A DNA stretch of 37,888 nucleotides from Flavobacterium xinjiangense (GTDB taxonomy: Bacteria > Bacteroidota > Bacteroidia > Flavobacteriales > Flavobacteriaceae), in the NCBI RefSeq assembly GCF_900142885.1, contig NZ_FRCL01000015.1, positions 1-37,888 of the forward strand. The letters are read 5' to 3'. How positions within the stretch are numbered: the stretch's first letter is position 1; each line of letters opens with the position of its first letter. The notes below the pieces were generated by a model. It saw only the letters and a program-made list of their open reading frames with translations, was not told the origin of the DNA and did no database searches. Positions 22,626 through 31,434 of this stretch are shown here, one piece after another. The translations under genes were made by a program, and so were the position numbers.

Positions 22626-23483
22626 TCAGTTTTCTAAATACCCAATTTTTACCTGTTCCAGTAGTTTTACATTTTCTTCAATCGTATTTTGAAAAAACTC
22701 TGCCATAATTTTGGCGATATCGCTAGAGTGAATATCAATAGTATTTTTCTTTAATATCTTTCTTGTCCTGAGAAAAAGAGCTTCGTTTAATCGGGCAATT
22801 TTACCCATGTCTCTACCTAATACTCTTGCGGCAATCCAATGCAGGTTGATATCTTTATCTCCAAAAAGGTCGTTATGGTTTTCATATATTTCATCGGCAT
22901 ACATATCAAAAAAATGCTTTAAAATTTTGCTAATGTCTTTTATATCGTCGCGTCTTATTTCGGGACGTTCTTGAAAAGCAAGTAATTTGAGCAGTACAAT
23001 ACCAGGCAATGTGCAAAATTTAAAGCGGTGTTTTTCTTCGAGCTCAGCTTCCGGAAGACCAGAATCATAGATTTCTTTGAATCCGGGCATATTGAGACTG
23101 GTAAGTCCAGTGCCTTCGACTGTTATATTAGATGGTTTGGCTTCGATTTCACCAAAGGGCATTAAATCTATTTGTATGATGTTTTTCCATTTAAGTACAA
23201 AACCATTGCCTTTATAAGGGATAAATTTTTCTACATTGATGAGATATTCTCTCAGATCGGCATAGGTGTTTTTGTCATTTATAAAAACGGCAAAATCGAT
23301 GTCTCCTGTAACTCTGCTGGGTGGTATATCATTTATGGCAGTCATCCAAACATCGCGTGCCACGGCACCTACCAGATAGAAGTCTATATTGTATTTATTG
23401 AGTCCTTTTTCTAATGCGGTAAGCATTTCTGAAATATGAGGCTGTTGTTGTAATTGTTTAAAACTGATCTTGTAAATACTCAT
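22626..23483 (-). CDS. AbiEii-type nucleotidyltransferase toxin
   Basis: 285 residues. The nucleotidyltransferase motif is present: YLVGAVARDVW (residues 36-46), the usual GG/GS position reading GA, then TGDIDFAVF with the catalytic D61-x-D63. Downstream, LLKLLAFQERPEIRRDDIKD matches the K and D region of AbiEii/type IV toxins. Such toxins transfer nucleotides to tRNA or related targets and give abortive infection. It overlaps the upstream antitoxin gene by 26 bases, as is typical for this pair. The GA in place of GS/GG is worth noting but occurs in the fold. Confidence 0.82.
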   Translation of the reverse strand: MSIYKISFKQLQQQPHISEMLTALEKGLNKYNIDFYLVGAVARDVWMTAINDIPPSRVTGDIDFAVFINDKNTYADLREYLINVEKFIPYKGNGFVLKWKNIIQIDLMPFGEIEAKPSNITVEGTGLTSLNMPGFKEIYDSGLPEAELEEKHRFKFCTLPGIVLLKLLAFQERPEIRRDDIKDISKILKHFFDMYADEIYENHNDLFGDKDINLHWIAARVLGRDMGKIARLNEALFLRTRKILKKNTIDIHSSDIAKIMAEFFQNTIEENVKLLEQVKIGYLEN

Positions 23484-24456
23484 CGTAAATTTTTTGTGCG
23501 GTTTCTGTACATCTGCGGTCTCCTTTATTCATTAAATCGGCATAGGCTAGGAGTGGGTGTACGGTGTTTGTGTTTTCCTGCTCGTTTATCCAAAACTGTT
23601 TAAATACTTTAATATTGCCTTCTAAGTCCGGAACGAGGCGGTAATTTTTCATTAAATCGCTTCTTTCTTCGTTTGTGTATAGGGTAAGTTCCTCCGGACG
23701 TAAATAATTGGTGAGAAGATCGCCTGCCGGTTCTCCGCCCCAGATTGTTTTTCCTTTTTTAAGGGGAATATCTTTCCAGTTATAAAAATCGTCTTTATTG
23801 AGGAAACGAAATGTTCCTACGGCTAATGTTGGCTTTAGGCGCTTTTCATATTCCATTACCCATTTATCTAACAATTTTTTCTTGTTCTCCATCTGGAGTT
23901 CATTCTTGGTTAGCTGTATTAAAAAACCTTCCTCTTTTAAGCCATTGAATATGGTGTTTAAAGTACCAATTCCGGTATTCGTTAATTCAGCAATTTCGCG
24001 ATAAGTACTGTTGATGCAATCCTTAATTAGAAATTGATAAATTACTTTTAATCCTGTTTTGGTAAAGGCTCTATTAGTTGTTTTATTTTTTAATTCAATA
24101 GGAGTATTACCATCAATGTAGAGATAGATTTCATCTTTATTCAGGAATATATTGCCACTAGCTTCTAAGTAGGCAATATTTCTTTTCCGAAGCTCTTCCT
24201 TTATCTTTGGAAATATACGTTGCGCAACAATAATATAAGGATTCTTTGTAATAGCCAGTTCTTCTATTTTAGCAAGATGTATGTTCCTAAGTTCTTTTTT
24301 AATTTCTGCATATAGTCCTATGTTATGTTTATTCAAGTGCAGGATTAGTTTTCCATCAATAGCATTGTCATTGTTGAGTTCTTTCCACTCTACATTGATC
24401 GTACCGCTCTTTTGGATGTTATTTATAGCGTACTGTATGATTTCTTTTTCATTCAT
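23458..24456 (-). CDS. AbiEi-type antitoxin
   Basis: 332 residues. It starts directly upstream of the toxin gene and overlaps it. The middle part (~140-185) is a winged helix (STYREIAELTNTGIGTLNTI), and the C-terminal half is the AbiEi-like domain (IWGGEPAGDLLTNYLRPEEL). In studied AbiE systems the antitoxin represses its own operon through inverted repeats and blocks the toxin without stable binding. Here a palindrome lies just upstream (24474-24495). The winged helix is central rather than N-terminal as in the streptococcal protein, so this is a Bacteroidota variant. Confidence 0.8.
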   Translation of the reverse strand: MNEKEIIQYAINNIQKSGTINVEWKELNNDNAIDGKLILHLNKHNIGLYAEIKKELRNIHLAKIEELAITKNPYIIVAQRIFPKIKEELRKRNIAYLEASGNIFLNKDEIYLYIDGNTPIELKNKTTNRAFTKTGLKVIYQFLIKDCINSTYREIAELTNTGIGTLNTIFNGLKEEGFLIQLTKNELQMENKKKLLDKWVMEYEKRLKPTLAVGTFRFLNKDDFYNWKDIPLKKGKTIWGGEPAGDLLTNYLRPEELTLYTNEERSDLMKNYRLVPDLEGNIKVFKQFWINEQENTNTVHPLLAYADLMNKGDRRCTETAQKIYDEYLQDQF

Positions 24457-24495
24457 TTGTTCACTTATTTATATTGTTCACGAAAACGTGAACAA
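24457..24495 (-). promoter_or_regulatory. Operator palindrome of the AbiE operon
   Basis: TTGTTCACG-AAAA-CGTGAACAA (24474-24495) is a perfect 9 bp inverted repeat. A further half-site TTGTTCAC (24457-24464) lies against the start codon of the antitoxin. The repeat falls between the promoter and the gene, fitting autorepression by AbiEi. Confidence 0.75.
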
Positions 24496-24509
24496 AGATA
24501 ATTTACGAA

Positions 24510-24536
24510 CAAATATACGATTATTATCTTTACAAA
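24510..24536 (-). promoter_or_regulatory. Promoter of the AbiE operon
   Basis: On the minus strand TATATTTG (24517-24510) is an exact -7 match, with TTTG at 24536-24533 upstream. The spacing of 15 is a little short; a TTG three bases further up gives a better distance. Confidence 0.55.
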
Positions 24537-24679
24537 CAACAGCTAATGTACAAATTGGTTACGGTTTCAATAGGATACAGCAACAAGATTACTATCTCAA
24601 TAAAGATTTATTGCATTCAGATATTTTGAATTCGATAAATAAGAGGGGAATTAATAAAATTAAAATGTAAAATTAGGCA

Positions 24680-26353
24680 TCACGGATGTGCTTTTTTAAT
24701 CTCCTCAATAAAATAGGAGGTTGGCATTCTTGTTTTGGAAAAAAAAGCAGTAGTAAACCGTTGCGTGCTACTAAAACCGGCTTCTTCGGCTAAAGCCATG
24801 TTAGTGTAATTCCTTATTCTTTTATCCTCTTTTATTAATGAAATGATATAATCAATTTTTAGATCATTGATGTACTTTGTAAAATTTTTTCCTCTGTAAT
24901 GGTAAATTATTTTCGAAAGATATTTTGCATTTGAATCGAAAGCTGCGGTAAGCTTTGCTGCTGTCAAATCTTTTTCGAGAAATTTTTTATCCTTTTCAAA
25001 CCTTTCCAGTTGTTTCAATACAGAAGCAACAGTATCTTGATTTATCCCTTCTATTCCATTAGTTGTATTTTTGGCTTCAACTTTAGTGGTAGTCTCACTT
25101 TTCTCCATTAGTTCCTCAAACTTTTGTCTATATATCTTCTTGTTCCTGATATGTCTATAGACAAGGAAAAGTATTGAGAAAAATAAAAAAGTGATTACGG
25201 CTATAAAAATGAAGTCATTGTATTTTCTTCTATCAAGAAGAATTTTAATATTGTTTCTCTCCGAAATGATTTCTTTAGTATCATATTCTTTACGAATTCG
25301 ACCGGATAAATATTCGTATTTAGTATCTAAAATATGGTCCGCTTTAAGTAATTTTTCGATGTAGTGCAGTTGTGCTTTCAGATTATTTTGAGACTTATAA
25401 TACTTTATTATCAATTCGTAGTTCTCCAGGAGATCAGGACGAATGTAACTTTTAGCATCAAAAATCCCATCTACTTTTCTGAAATACGGTAGGGCCATTT
25501 TTGGTTTATGAAGTGCCCAGTAGCTTTTTCCAATATAAAAATACCCTACAGATTCATTTGCGAAATCTTTGTTCTCCTTTATAACAGGTAGGGAATAGGT
25601 TATTTTTTTAATAGCCGTTGCGTAATTATTTTTAAAATATTGATTTATCCCTTCTGAGTGAATGAAGTAGGATTCCATTTCATTATCATCAAGCCTTTTT
25701 CCTTCTGCCAGGCCCTTTTCATTTGTTTCGGAACATAAACCGTAGTTACCTATTTTGTTATAGCAAAGTCCCAGCAAATGCATTGAATTCAGATACGCTC
25801 TAGCATTTTCATCTTTAAAATAAGAAGTGCATTCCCGGAATAACGATATTGCTTCATCATAAAACCTCAGATAGTATTTTATATTGGCAATATTATATTT
25901 AACCTTATAAATTAAATAATTATCGTTGGTTTTAGAAATGAAATTATTTGCTATTAGGAAATTGTCTAATGCATAATTATGTTTTTTTTGAGCATAGTAT
26001 ACAATTCCCTTTGACAGATAGGCAGAGCCAATCAAGGCATTATCCTTTGATTTTTTTGCAACATAAATCATACTGTCTGCATAGACCAGTTTTAAATTTT
26101 CGGGCGAATGATGAACATAATTTTTATATCCGTCTATGATCTTCTCCGGATTTTTTTCTGATTTAGCTTTATGTAAAAAGGATTGAAGATACAGTGATTG
26201 TTTTACACTGCCATCTTCTAAAGCTTTTACGCGTTCAAACAGATAATCGTAATCCTTACTTCGAAGTGTATCGGGAATTTTAAATGCGCTTTCTTGTGCA
26301 TAAGCTTGATAGCCTAAGCATAGAAATAATAAAAATAAGTGCTTTTTTATCAT
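24680..26353 (-). CDS. TPR-containing AraC-type membrane regulator
   Basis: 557 residues. Signal peptide at 1-20 (ends YAQ). Residues ~30-340 are tetratricopeptide-like helices (periplasmic). One membrane segment lies at ~385-405 (FIFIAVITFLFFSILFLVY), and a cytoplasmic AraC helix-turn-helix at ~455-555 (LTAAKLTAAFDSNAKYLSKI, then MALAEEAGFSSTQRFTTAFF). This hybrid sensor-regulator type is common in Flavobacteriia. It is divergent from the lipoprotein gene at 26706 across a 352-base region with a palindrome, so it may control that operon. Confidence 0.88.
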   Translation of the reverse strand: MIKKHLFLLFLCLGYQAYAQESAFKIPDTLRSKDYDYLFERVKALEDGSVKQSLYLQSFLHKAKSEKNPEKIIDGYKNYVHHSPENLKLVYADSMIYVAKKSKDNALIGSAYLSKGIVYYAQKKHNYALDNFLIANNFISKTNDNYLIYKVKYNIANIKYYLRFYDEAISLFRECTSYFKDENARAYLNSMHLLGLCYNKIGNYGLCSETNEKGLAEGKRLDDNEMESYFIHSEGINQYFKNNYATAIKKITYSLPVIKENKDFANESVGYFYIGKSYWALHKPKMALPYFRKVDGIFDAKSYIRPDLLENYELIIKYYKSQNNLKAQLHYIEKLLKADHILDTKYEYLSGRIRKEYDTKEIISERNNIKILLDRRKYNDFIFIAVITFLFFSILFLVYRHIRNKKIYRQKFEELMEKSETTTKVEAKNTTNGIEGINQDTVASVLKQLERFEKDKKFLEKDLTAAKLTAAFDSNAKYLSKIIYHYRGKNFTKYINDLKIDYIISLIKEDKRIRNYTNMALAEEAGFSSTQRFTTAFFSKTRMPTSYFIEEIKKAHP

Positions 26354-26509
26354 AGGTTAAATAAGAAATGGGGATTATTTTCTCTACAAAATCATTTTTG
26401 AGCACAGGGCAATGCTTTACAAAAAGGTCTTGGGATATTTTGCAAGAAATCACCTCAAATATACTATAAACAATTGATAATGATGTGTTTTTAGTAAAAA
26501 AAATAGGTG

Positions 26510-26528
26510 TGGATTTTCAGAAAATCCA
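26510..26528. promoter_or_regulatory. 19 bp perfect palindrome
   Basis: TGGATTTTC-A-GAAAATCCA, extended by GGTG / TACC to 12 of 13 matches per arm. It lies in the divergent region, 157 bases before the minus-strand start and 178 before the plus-strand start. It is a candidate operator for the TPR-AraC regulator. Confidence 0.5.
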
Positions 26529-26588
26529 TACCATAATTGCTGTAAATCCACAGGTAATGTGTTGCAAGGTCTAAATATGACTTATAGC

Positions 26589-26619
26589 TTTGCCTTGAAT
26601 TCAAAAGCAAAAATATTTG
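26589..26619 (+). promoter_or_regulatory. Candidate promoter for the lipoprotein operon
   Basis: TTTG at 26589-26592 and AATATTTG at 26612-26619 match the Bacteroidota -33/-7 elements with one mismatch and a 19-base spacer. The leader to the ATG would be about 80 bases. Confidence 0.45.
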
Positions 26620-26705
26620 GCATCGTGCCGGATTAAAGTTCTGCTTACCCGGGTGAAATGAACTGACGAATAAAAGTACTCAGTACCATTTAACACATTT
26701 TAATC

Positions 26706-27446
26706 ATGAAAAATATTTCATTAGGATTAGTGATTTTACCATTGCTAATTATTTCCTGTACCACTGACGCTATTGATACTGCTGACACTATTGATAGTAA
26801 AATCAGCGGCAAGAAATCAGAAAAAGGGGCACGTCTGATGCAAACCTTGTCCCCTGAAAACCCGGAGAACGTTTATGACTACGTCGGTAAGTTACATAAT
26901 GACCTACTGGAGACTTACTTGGCAGGGAACTATCAGTACAGTACAATTGCGCAAATTAGCGAACAGGTTGAAGCCATCGTAGCTATGAATAGCGATGTGG
27001 CGCTTTTAAATTTGGAAACGAGCGTACCTGTTAATCTTGAAGAGATACAAGCCATTGTAAATAATCCGGAGGCCAAACTGGACGAGGCCATTGCAAACTC
27101 ATCGATGACAAGTGCGGCAAAAATTAGTCTTTCCAGTTTTATGAACGCTGCACTTTTATGGAAAAACGAGGAGTATGGAGCGATCTATCAATCCATAATT
27201 TCGTATGAATCCGCCGTGATGACCAATACTGAATTTAGTGGTGAGGATAAGAGAATTATCCTCACCACATCCTCTATAGCCAGATATTCACTCTACTATG
27301 ATAAAAAGCCGCCTTATGATGAAGATTGGGGTACATCTGTAGGTAATCGTGTTGGAGGAGTTAGTGGTGCTATCGATAATTCATTAACTGCGATTAGCAG
27401 ATCACTTATAACAGGGATTATGATAAGCAATCTTGTAACTGACTAA
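26706..27446 (+). CDS. lipoprotein of unknown function
   Basis: 246 residues with a lipobox (LLIISC, cysteine at ~18) followed by a short low-complexity linker of DT repeats. The mature part is predicted helical (EQVEAIVAMNSDVALLNLE). It ends in a glycine- and small-residue-rich stretch (NRVGGVSGAIDNSLTAISRS) that could be membrane-associated. No family is recognised. Its stop codon overlaps the start of the next gene (TAATG), which implies translational coupling with that small membrane protein. Confidence 0.65.
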   Translation: MKNISLGLVILPLLIISCTTDAIDTADTIDSKISGKKSEKGARLMQTLSPENPENVYDYVGKLHNDLLETYLAGNYQYSTIAQISEQVEAIVAMNSDVALLNLETSVPVNLEEIQAIVNNPEAKLDEAIANSSMTSAAKISLSSFMNAALLWKNEEYGAIYQSIISYESAVMTNTEFSGEDKRIILTTSSIARYSLYYDKKPPYDEDWGTSVGNRVGGVSGAIDNSLTAISRSLITGIMISNLVTD

Positions 27447-27724
27447 TGCTGAATCGAATACTATTGATTGAAAAGGAAATAATATACGTGTTTACAGTGT
27501 TTTTGATCCTCTTCAATCTAGTTAGCCTTTATTTCATCGTAGACTTATTGAGCTACGATGAAATAGTAGGTTATCTCACAAATGGCGAGATAAAAAGTGG
27601 CAACCCACGGAATTTAGCATTTCTGTTTTTCGGAACCACACTTTCAAATTTATTATTTATTTCAGTTACATTGATGGCCAGATTCTTTTCTAAGAATGCT
27701 ATCAAGACATTCGAACTGAAATAA
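27446..27724 (+). CDS. small two-helix membrane protein
   Basis: 92 residues with membrane segments at ~12-34 (IYVFTVFLILFNLVSLYFIV) and ~60-80 (LAFLFFGTTLSNLLFISVTL). The start overlaps the preceding stop by one base, so the two genes are coupled. The pairing with a small-residue-rich lipoprotein could suggest an effector and a membrane protector, but this is only a guess from layout. Confidence 0.6.
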   Translation: MLNRILLIEKEIIYVFTVFLILFNLVSLYFIVDLLSYDEIVGYLTNGEIKSGNPRNLAFLFFGTTLSNLLFISVTLMARFFSKNAIKTFELK

Positions 27725-27770
27725 GGGATAATTCATCCATTCAGTTTGTAATTCTTAAAAAGAGATCGTT

Positions 27771-28631
27771 TTGATAAACAAAAATTCAAAATACAGTCCT
27801 TTAGGTTTGGAAGTCCACATTGATGAAATGTTGACCTCTAAAATTTCATTCCATGAACTATTTAATGGAGACTGCTTTTCGATACTGATCGTAAACTCAG
27901 GTTCTTTAAATATTCGAATTAAAGACGCAAAAATTTATCTATGCGCCAATGAACTTATGGTAATTCATATAAGGACTTCTATTGAAATTTTGAATAGGAG
28001 TCATCAATTGAAGATTTCTTTAGTATCATTTCCCTCAGCATTTATTTTTAAAAATAGTATAAGGAGACCACCCATTGGATATTTTGAATTTTTTGTTACA
28101 AAAGTACCTTCTAAGGTTTCTCTTAAAAGGAAAGATGCTTTACTACTAATTGATTTATTTAAATTGATGGATAGTAAAAGAAGAAGTTCAGACAAGCACA
28201 TTTTTAAAAATGAGGTAGTGCTTTTTAGTTTTAATCTATTACTATATGAGTTAGCAGCAATATATAGCAGATACTCCCGGAATATTAAAATAAGGCACAC
28301 GAGAAAAGAAACAATTGTTATGCAGTTTTTTAGAATTTTAGAAAGTAATTGCAAGACACAACACGGCGTAAAGTTCTATGCTGATGCTTTGTTTATTACG
28401 ACTGGTCATCTTACCAAAACGGTTAAGGAAGTAACTGAAAAAACAACCAAGCAGTGTATTGAAGAAGCACTTGTTTTGGAGGTTAAGATCTTACTTCAAA
28501 ACGAAGATTTGACCATTTTGCAAATAATGGAAGAATTACAATTTAGCAATATTTCTTTTTTTAGCAATTTTTTCAAAAAATACACTTCGATGTCTCCGTC
28601 GGAATATCGTTTAAGGTTAAATATCTATTGA
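27771..28631 (+). CDS. AraC family transcriptional regulator
   Basis: 286 residues. The N-terminal ~150 are a cupin-like sensor part (CFSILIVNSGSLNIRIKDAK). The C-terminal ~100 carry the AraC double helix-turn-helix: GVKFYADALFITTGHLTKTV and ILQIMEELQFSNISFFSNFF, ending in the conserved SPSEYR. The ORF opens with ATA/TTG-like codons near 27771, so the true start is uncertain by a few codons; TTGATAAAC at 27771 is used here. It lies just upstream of the RteC-like gene in a regulatory block and is a candidate activator of element functions. Confidence 0.82.
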   Translation: MINKNSKYSPLGLEVHIDEMLTSKISFHELFNGDCFSILIVNSGSLNIRIKDAKIYLCANELMVIHIRTSIEILNRSHQLKISLVSFPSAFIFKNSIRRPPIGYFEFFVTKVPSKVSLKRKDALLLIDLFKLMDSKRRSSDKHIFKNEVVLFSFNLLLYELAAIYSRYSRNIKIRHTRKETIVMQFFRILESNCKTQHGVKFYADALFITTGHLTKTVKEVTEKTTKQCIEEALVLEVKILLQNEDLTILQIMEELQFSNISFFSNFFKKYTSMSPSEYRLRLNIY

Positions 28632-28727
28632 ATAGTAAAATATAGGAGGGGAATATTCTAGAGGTATTAATTAGAGTGCTTTTGATAATAAGTCGAAAGT
28701 ACTATTTAGTAAATAAAAGTAAGAAGT

Positions 28728-29933
28728 ATGAATCAGACCTATCTTTTAGAATGGCTAGATTTACTGGTAACTTTCACCCTAAATCCTAGCAAAACTGATG
28801 TTAGTGAAATAACAACAGTCCAGTCAAAGGCTATTATTGAAAAGACAATAGAGCAAACATTATTTATTCAATCCGAATTTAAGATCAAAGTTTTTTCTCT
28901 TAATAAGGAAAAGCAAATTAAGATTATAGTCGGAAATTATCATTCCTCCTTAATAATTTTCTTAGATAATGTTATCGAAAGAAGCCATAATGTTGTGTTT
29001 GAAAGATTTGACTTAAAGCAAGTGATAAACACTTTAATCTCGTGTTTTGATGAACTGTTATCTTTTATTGAGACCCGATTCTCGGATTACTTAAGTTTAG
29101 ATCTGCGAGTACCTGCAACATATCTGCTTATATCCAAAAAGAAACTGAAACAGAAAATTGATAAATTGAAAAATAGTTCAACTTCTACTATAAATAATCA
29201 AAAGGTTACCGTAATACTTTTTGATAGTTTGTATTCTTTTGTGAATTCCAAAAGAAATGAAAAGGTCACATTCCGACAAGTGCTGTACAGGAAGCAATTG
29301 ATCAAAGAATTAGAATTGCTAAAAGTTAAGCAGAATGAAGACCAAGCCAACGCAGCATTAGACGAGATCTTAATTTACATGAACTTTAATAGTAGGAAGT
29401 ATATAAACTATTTTACAAAGTGCGTGGCTGATAAAATAAATTGTTGCGAAAGTGCCGCTGGCAAGATGGAAAATCTTTTGTTTTACTTTAAAGAATTTAA
29501 TCAGATTCATAGTAAGGACGGGGTAATTCTAAACCCGCATCATCAAGATTTGAAAACAGTCTTAAGCGATTGGTTTAAGCATGAAATGATGTATTTAGAG
29601 AAAAAGTTACATTTTTCAGTTGTTCCACTGCTCACTATTGATAAGAAACAGAATCAAACTGCGGTAATTGATATAACAAAAGACAAAGTTTTATGCAAAC
29701 TCTCAACAGATCAGACCGCCCTAATTTTGCGTGCCTCTGATGAATTAAAAATTCTCATTGCCAAATCAATGAACCATGTCTTTAAAACAATAGTCCCATT
29801 CTTATCAACGCCTCACAAAGTCGACCCTTCTTACGATTCAATGCGTAGTAAATCCTACGTTGCTGAAGAAAGAGATAAGAAAATCGTGATTGAAACATTA
29901 GAACGTATGATAAAGCAGATAAAAGAATATTAA
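28728..29933 (+). CDS. RteC-like conjugative transposon regulator
   Basis: 401 residues. The central part (~205-300) matches RteC-type proteins: ILIYMNFNSRKYINYFTKCV, then KMENLLFYFKEFNQIHSK, VILNPHHQDLK and FKHEMMYLEKK. In CTnDOT, RteC activates the excision operon under control of RteA/RteB. The last ~90 residues (LSTDQTALILRASDELKILI ... SYDSMRSKSY) form a second conserved helical block. The protein is about twice the length of CTnDOT RteC, so it is a long variant. An AraC gene rather than RteA/RteB lies upstream. Confidence 0.6.
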   Translation: MNQTYLLEWLDLLVTFTLNPSKTDVSEITTVQSKAIIEKTIEQTLFIQSEFKIKVFSLNKEKQIKIIVGNYHSSLIIFLDNVIERSHNVVFERFDLKQVINTLISCFDELLSFIETRFSDYLSLDLRVPATYLLISKKKLKQKIDKLKNSSTSTINNQKVTVILFDSLYSFVNSKRNEKVTFRQVLYRKQLIKELELLKVKQNEDQANAALDEILIYMNFNSRKYINYFTKCVADKINCCESAAGKMENLLFYFKEFNQIHSKDGVILNPHHQDLKTVLSDWFKHEMMYLEKKLHFSVVPLLTIDKKQNQTAVIDITKDKVLCKLSTDQTALILRASDELKILIAKSMNHVFKTIVPFLSTPHKVDPSYDSMRSKSYVAEERDKKIVIETLERMIKQIKEY

Positions 29934-29965
29934 TTGAATAGCAATGCACTTAAAATATAACAAAC

Positions 29966-30517
29966 ATGAAAAAACTATCTTACATTTTAACGGTTGTAAT
30001 CATTGCAATAACTAGTTGTACTAACAAGACTTTAGACGAGAGAACGGCTATCGAACTCATTAAGAAAGAATATCACTATCCACGGGTTTTAGATTATGAT
30101 ATTTATCGCAGTGATCCGGAACAAGCACGAAAGGTGCTGAAGTCGGGATTGAAAGAGAAAGGAATGGTCACTGTGCAACGCACCCAAAAGCTAAAGGATA
30201 TTGGAGAGCCTTTGATACACTTTACAGATGCTGCAAAGCCTTATTTCTTACCCACTTCTGAAGATGATAAAAAAAGTAACGTTCAAAAAGTAAAGATTGC
30301 GGTTGAGGAATTTGATACCATTAAGGAGATCAAGATTTTGAATTCCGGTAAAATGGCAATTGTTGAATATAGTACAGTGCGAAATAATACTATTTTTGGG
30401 TCTTTATTGAGAAAAGGTTCGTCAAGGATAAAGCAACATAAAGCCCATTTTTTACTAATGGAAAACGGATGGCAGATTATGAAGAAGTCAGATGTTGATT
30501 TATTGATCTTTCAATAA
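29966..30517 (+). CDS. lipoprotein of unknown function
   Basis: 183 residues with a lipobox (IIAITSC, cysteine at ~18). The mature part starts with a helix (ERTAIELIKKEYHYPRVLDY) and ends in strands with an aromatic W near the end (LLMENGWQIMKKSDVD). No domain is recognised. It follows the RteC-like gene by 32 bases and ends ~85 bases before the strong terminator at 30601, so it closes the regulatory operon. Confidence 0.6.
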   Translation: MKKLSYILTVVIIAITSCTNKTLDERTAIELIKKEYHYPRVLDYDIYRSDPEQARKVLKSGLKEKGMVTVQRTQKLKDIGEPLIHFTDAAKPYFLPTSEDDKKSNVQKVKIAVEEFDTIKEIKILNSGKMAIVEYSTVRNNTIFGSLLRKGSSRIKQHKAHFLLMENGWQIMKKSDVDLLIFQ

Positions 30518-30600
30518 GGACCACGCTTATTTTTATGTGCGCGAACCACCTACTATAATTTTTTACTTTCAGTTATATTTTTTTAATCATACCATTTATC

Positions 30601-30630
30601 AAACCTCCTTTCGGAGGTTTTTTTATTTTT
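30601..30630 (+). terminator. Rho-independent terminator
   Basis: AACCTCC (30602-30608), loop TTTC, GGAGGTT (30613-30619), then a long U-tract. It separates the regulatory block from the tra operon. Confidence 0.9.
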
Positions 30631-30828
30631 CTACATTTTTTTTATTTTTTTTCCATTGGTTTTGCTAGGCTTACAAAGGGAACAAACGGGGTACAACAAA
30701 AAGTTGGACTTGTATGGATTTACAGACTGCTGTTTCTTTGTCATGTAATAATCAAAATCTCGGATTTAGATTCTGTTTCAAATGTCCGTGTTAAAAAACT
30801 AATGTAGAACGATAAAAATGAAGAGCGT
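30631..30828. other. Leader region of the tra operon
   Basis: About 200 bases upstream of the first tra-region gene with no long frame. The stretch around GTTGGACTTGTATGGATTT followed by GCTGTTTCTTTGTCATG has a composition higher in GC than its surroundings and looks conserved-like, perhaps a leader or operator. A 26-codon frame (ATG 30715) is present but unsupported. Confidence 0.35.
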
Positions 30829-31296
30829 ATGTTAAAAAACATTTCATGGGCCAATTACACACTCGTAGTTGTCCTGCTTGCAGCAAGTTGGTACTTATTT
30901 GTAGGGTTGCGATTTTACTTTGCAGAACTTAAAGATCTTACAACCGGGAAAAAAAAGTTTCCGATTCGAAGTTTTCCTCAAGTTCAATCAAACGCTGATT
31001 ATACGGAAACTCCTAATGGTATTCCTTCGTCCCTAAATGAAACACATACCGACCAAGCGTTTCAGGATGTAGAGGATCTGGTAGAAAAATTGAAAAATAT
31101 TGTTGCAGATGCATTGCAAAGAAAACTACCCAAAAAGGAATTTATGTACTATCTGAGTATGGTTCTCAATGAATTTCAGACTGTAAAAAACTCGCCTTTT
31201 AGATCTTCAATCTGCGAACTGATAGTTTCTGAATGTGATAAACTCGAACGGATTCATTTAACGCAACAGGAAGTGGATGTGTTATGGGATGCATAA
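30829..31296 (+). CDS. tra-operon membrane protein, uncharacterised
   Basis: 155 residues: a membrane segment at ~9-27 (YTLVVVLLAASWYLFVGL), a linker, then a helical cytoplasmic part (QDVEDLVEKLKNIVADALQR ... FRSSICELIVSECDKLE). Proteins of this type often sit in front of traE in Flavobacteriia conjugative elements. Its role in transfer is unknown. Start chosen because the upstream ATG at 30818 is out of frame. Confidence 0.6.
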   Translation: MLKNISWANYTLVVVLLAASWYLFVGLRFYFAELKDLTTGKKKFPIRSFPQVQSNADYTETPNGIPSSLNETHTDQAFQDVEDLVEKLKNIVADALQRKLPKKEFMYYLSMVLNEFQTVKNSPFRSSICELIVSECDKLERIHLTQQEVDVLWDA

Positions 31297-31378
31297 AATA
31301 AAATTCTATTGCGGAGGAATTATCCCTGTTTGCTCTTATGCGGTATGGCTTTATGTGACAGGAAAAAGAGTTCAGTAA
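31289..31378 (+). CDS. possible small membrane peptide
   Basis: 29 codons overlapping the previous stop by 8 bases (ATGCATAA), with a hydrophobic core (GGIIPVCSYAVWLYV) and a basic end (TGKRVQ). The overlap suggests translational coupling, but length alone gives little support. Confidence 0.25.
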   Translation: MHKIKFYCGGIIPVCSYAVWLYVTGKRVQ

Positions 31379-31434
31379 CAGTGGTATTCCTCTGCTTTTT
31401 ATTACTTAAAATAAAACTTTAAAAATGGTGTCTT

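Larger units (their letters stand above)
26354..26705. other. Divergent intergenic region
   Basis: 352 bases between the TPR-AraC gene (minus) and the lipoprotein gene (plus), holding the palindrome at 26510-26528 and a promoter-like pair at 26589-26619. No coding frame is seen. Confidence 0.6.

Noticed and set aside
24281..24670. Plus-strand 129-codon frame
   Set aside because: Most of it is antisense to the AbiEi gene and it crosses that operon's operator and promoter. The last ~35 codons read protein-like but have no start of their own.
26354..26705. Attachment site of the conjugative element
   Set aside because: No tRNA gene, integrase or direct repeat pair could be identified, and the other end is outside the window.
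28004..28354. Minus-strand 116-codon frame
   Set aside because: Lies wholly within the AraC gene on the opposite strand, with no start signals.
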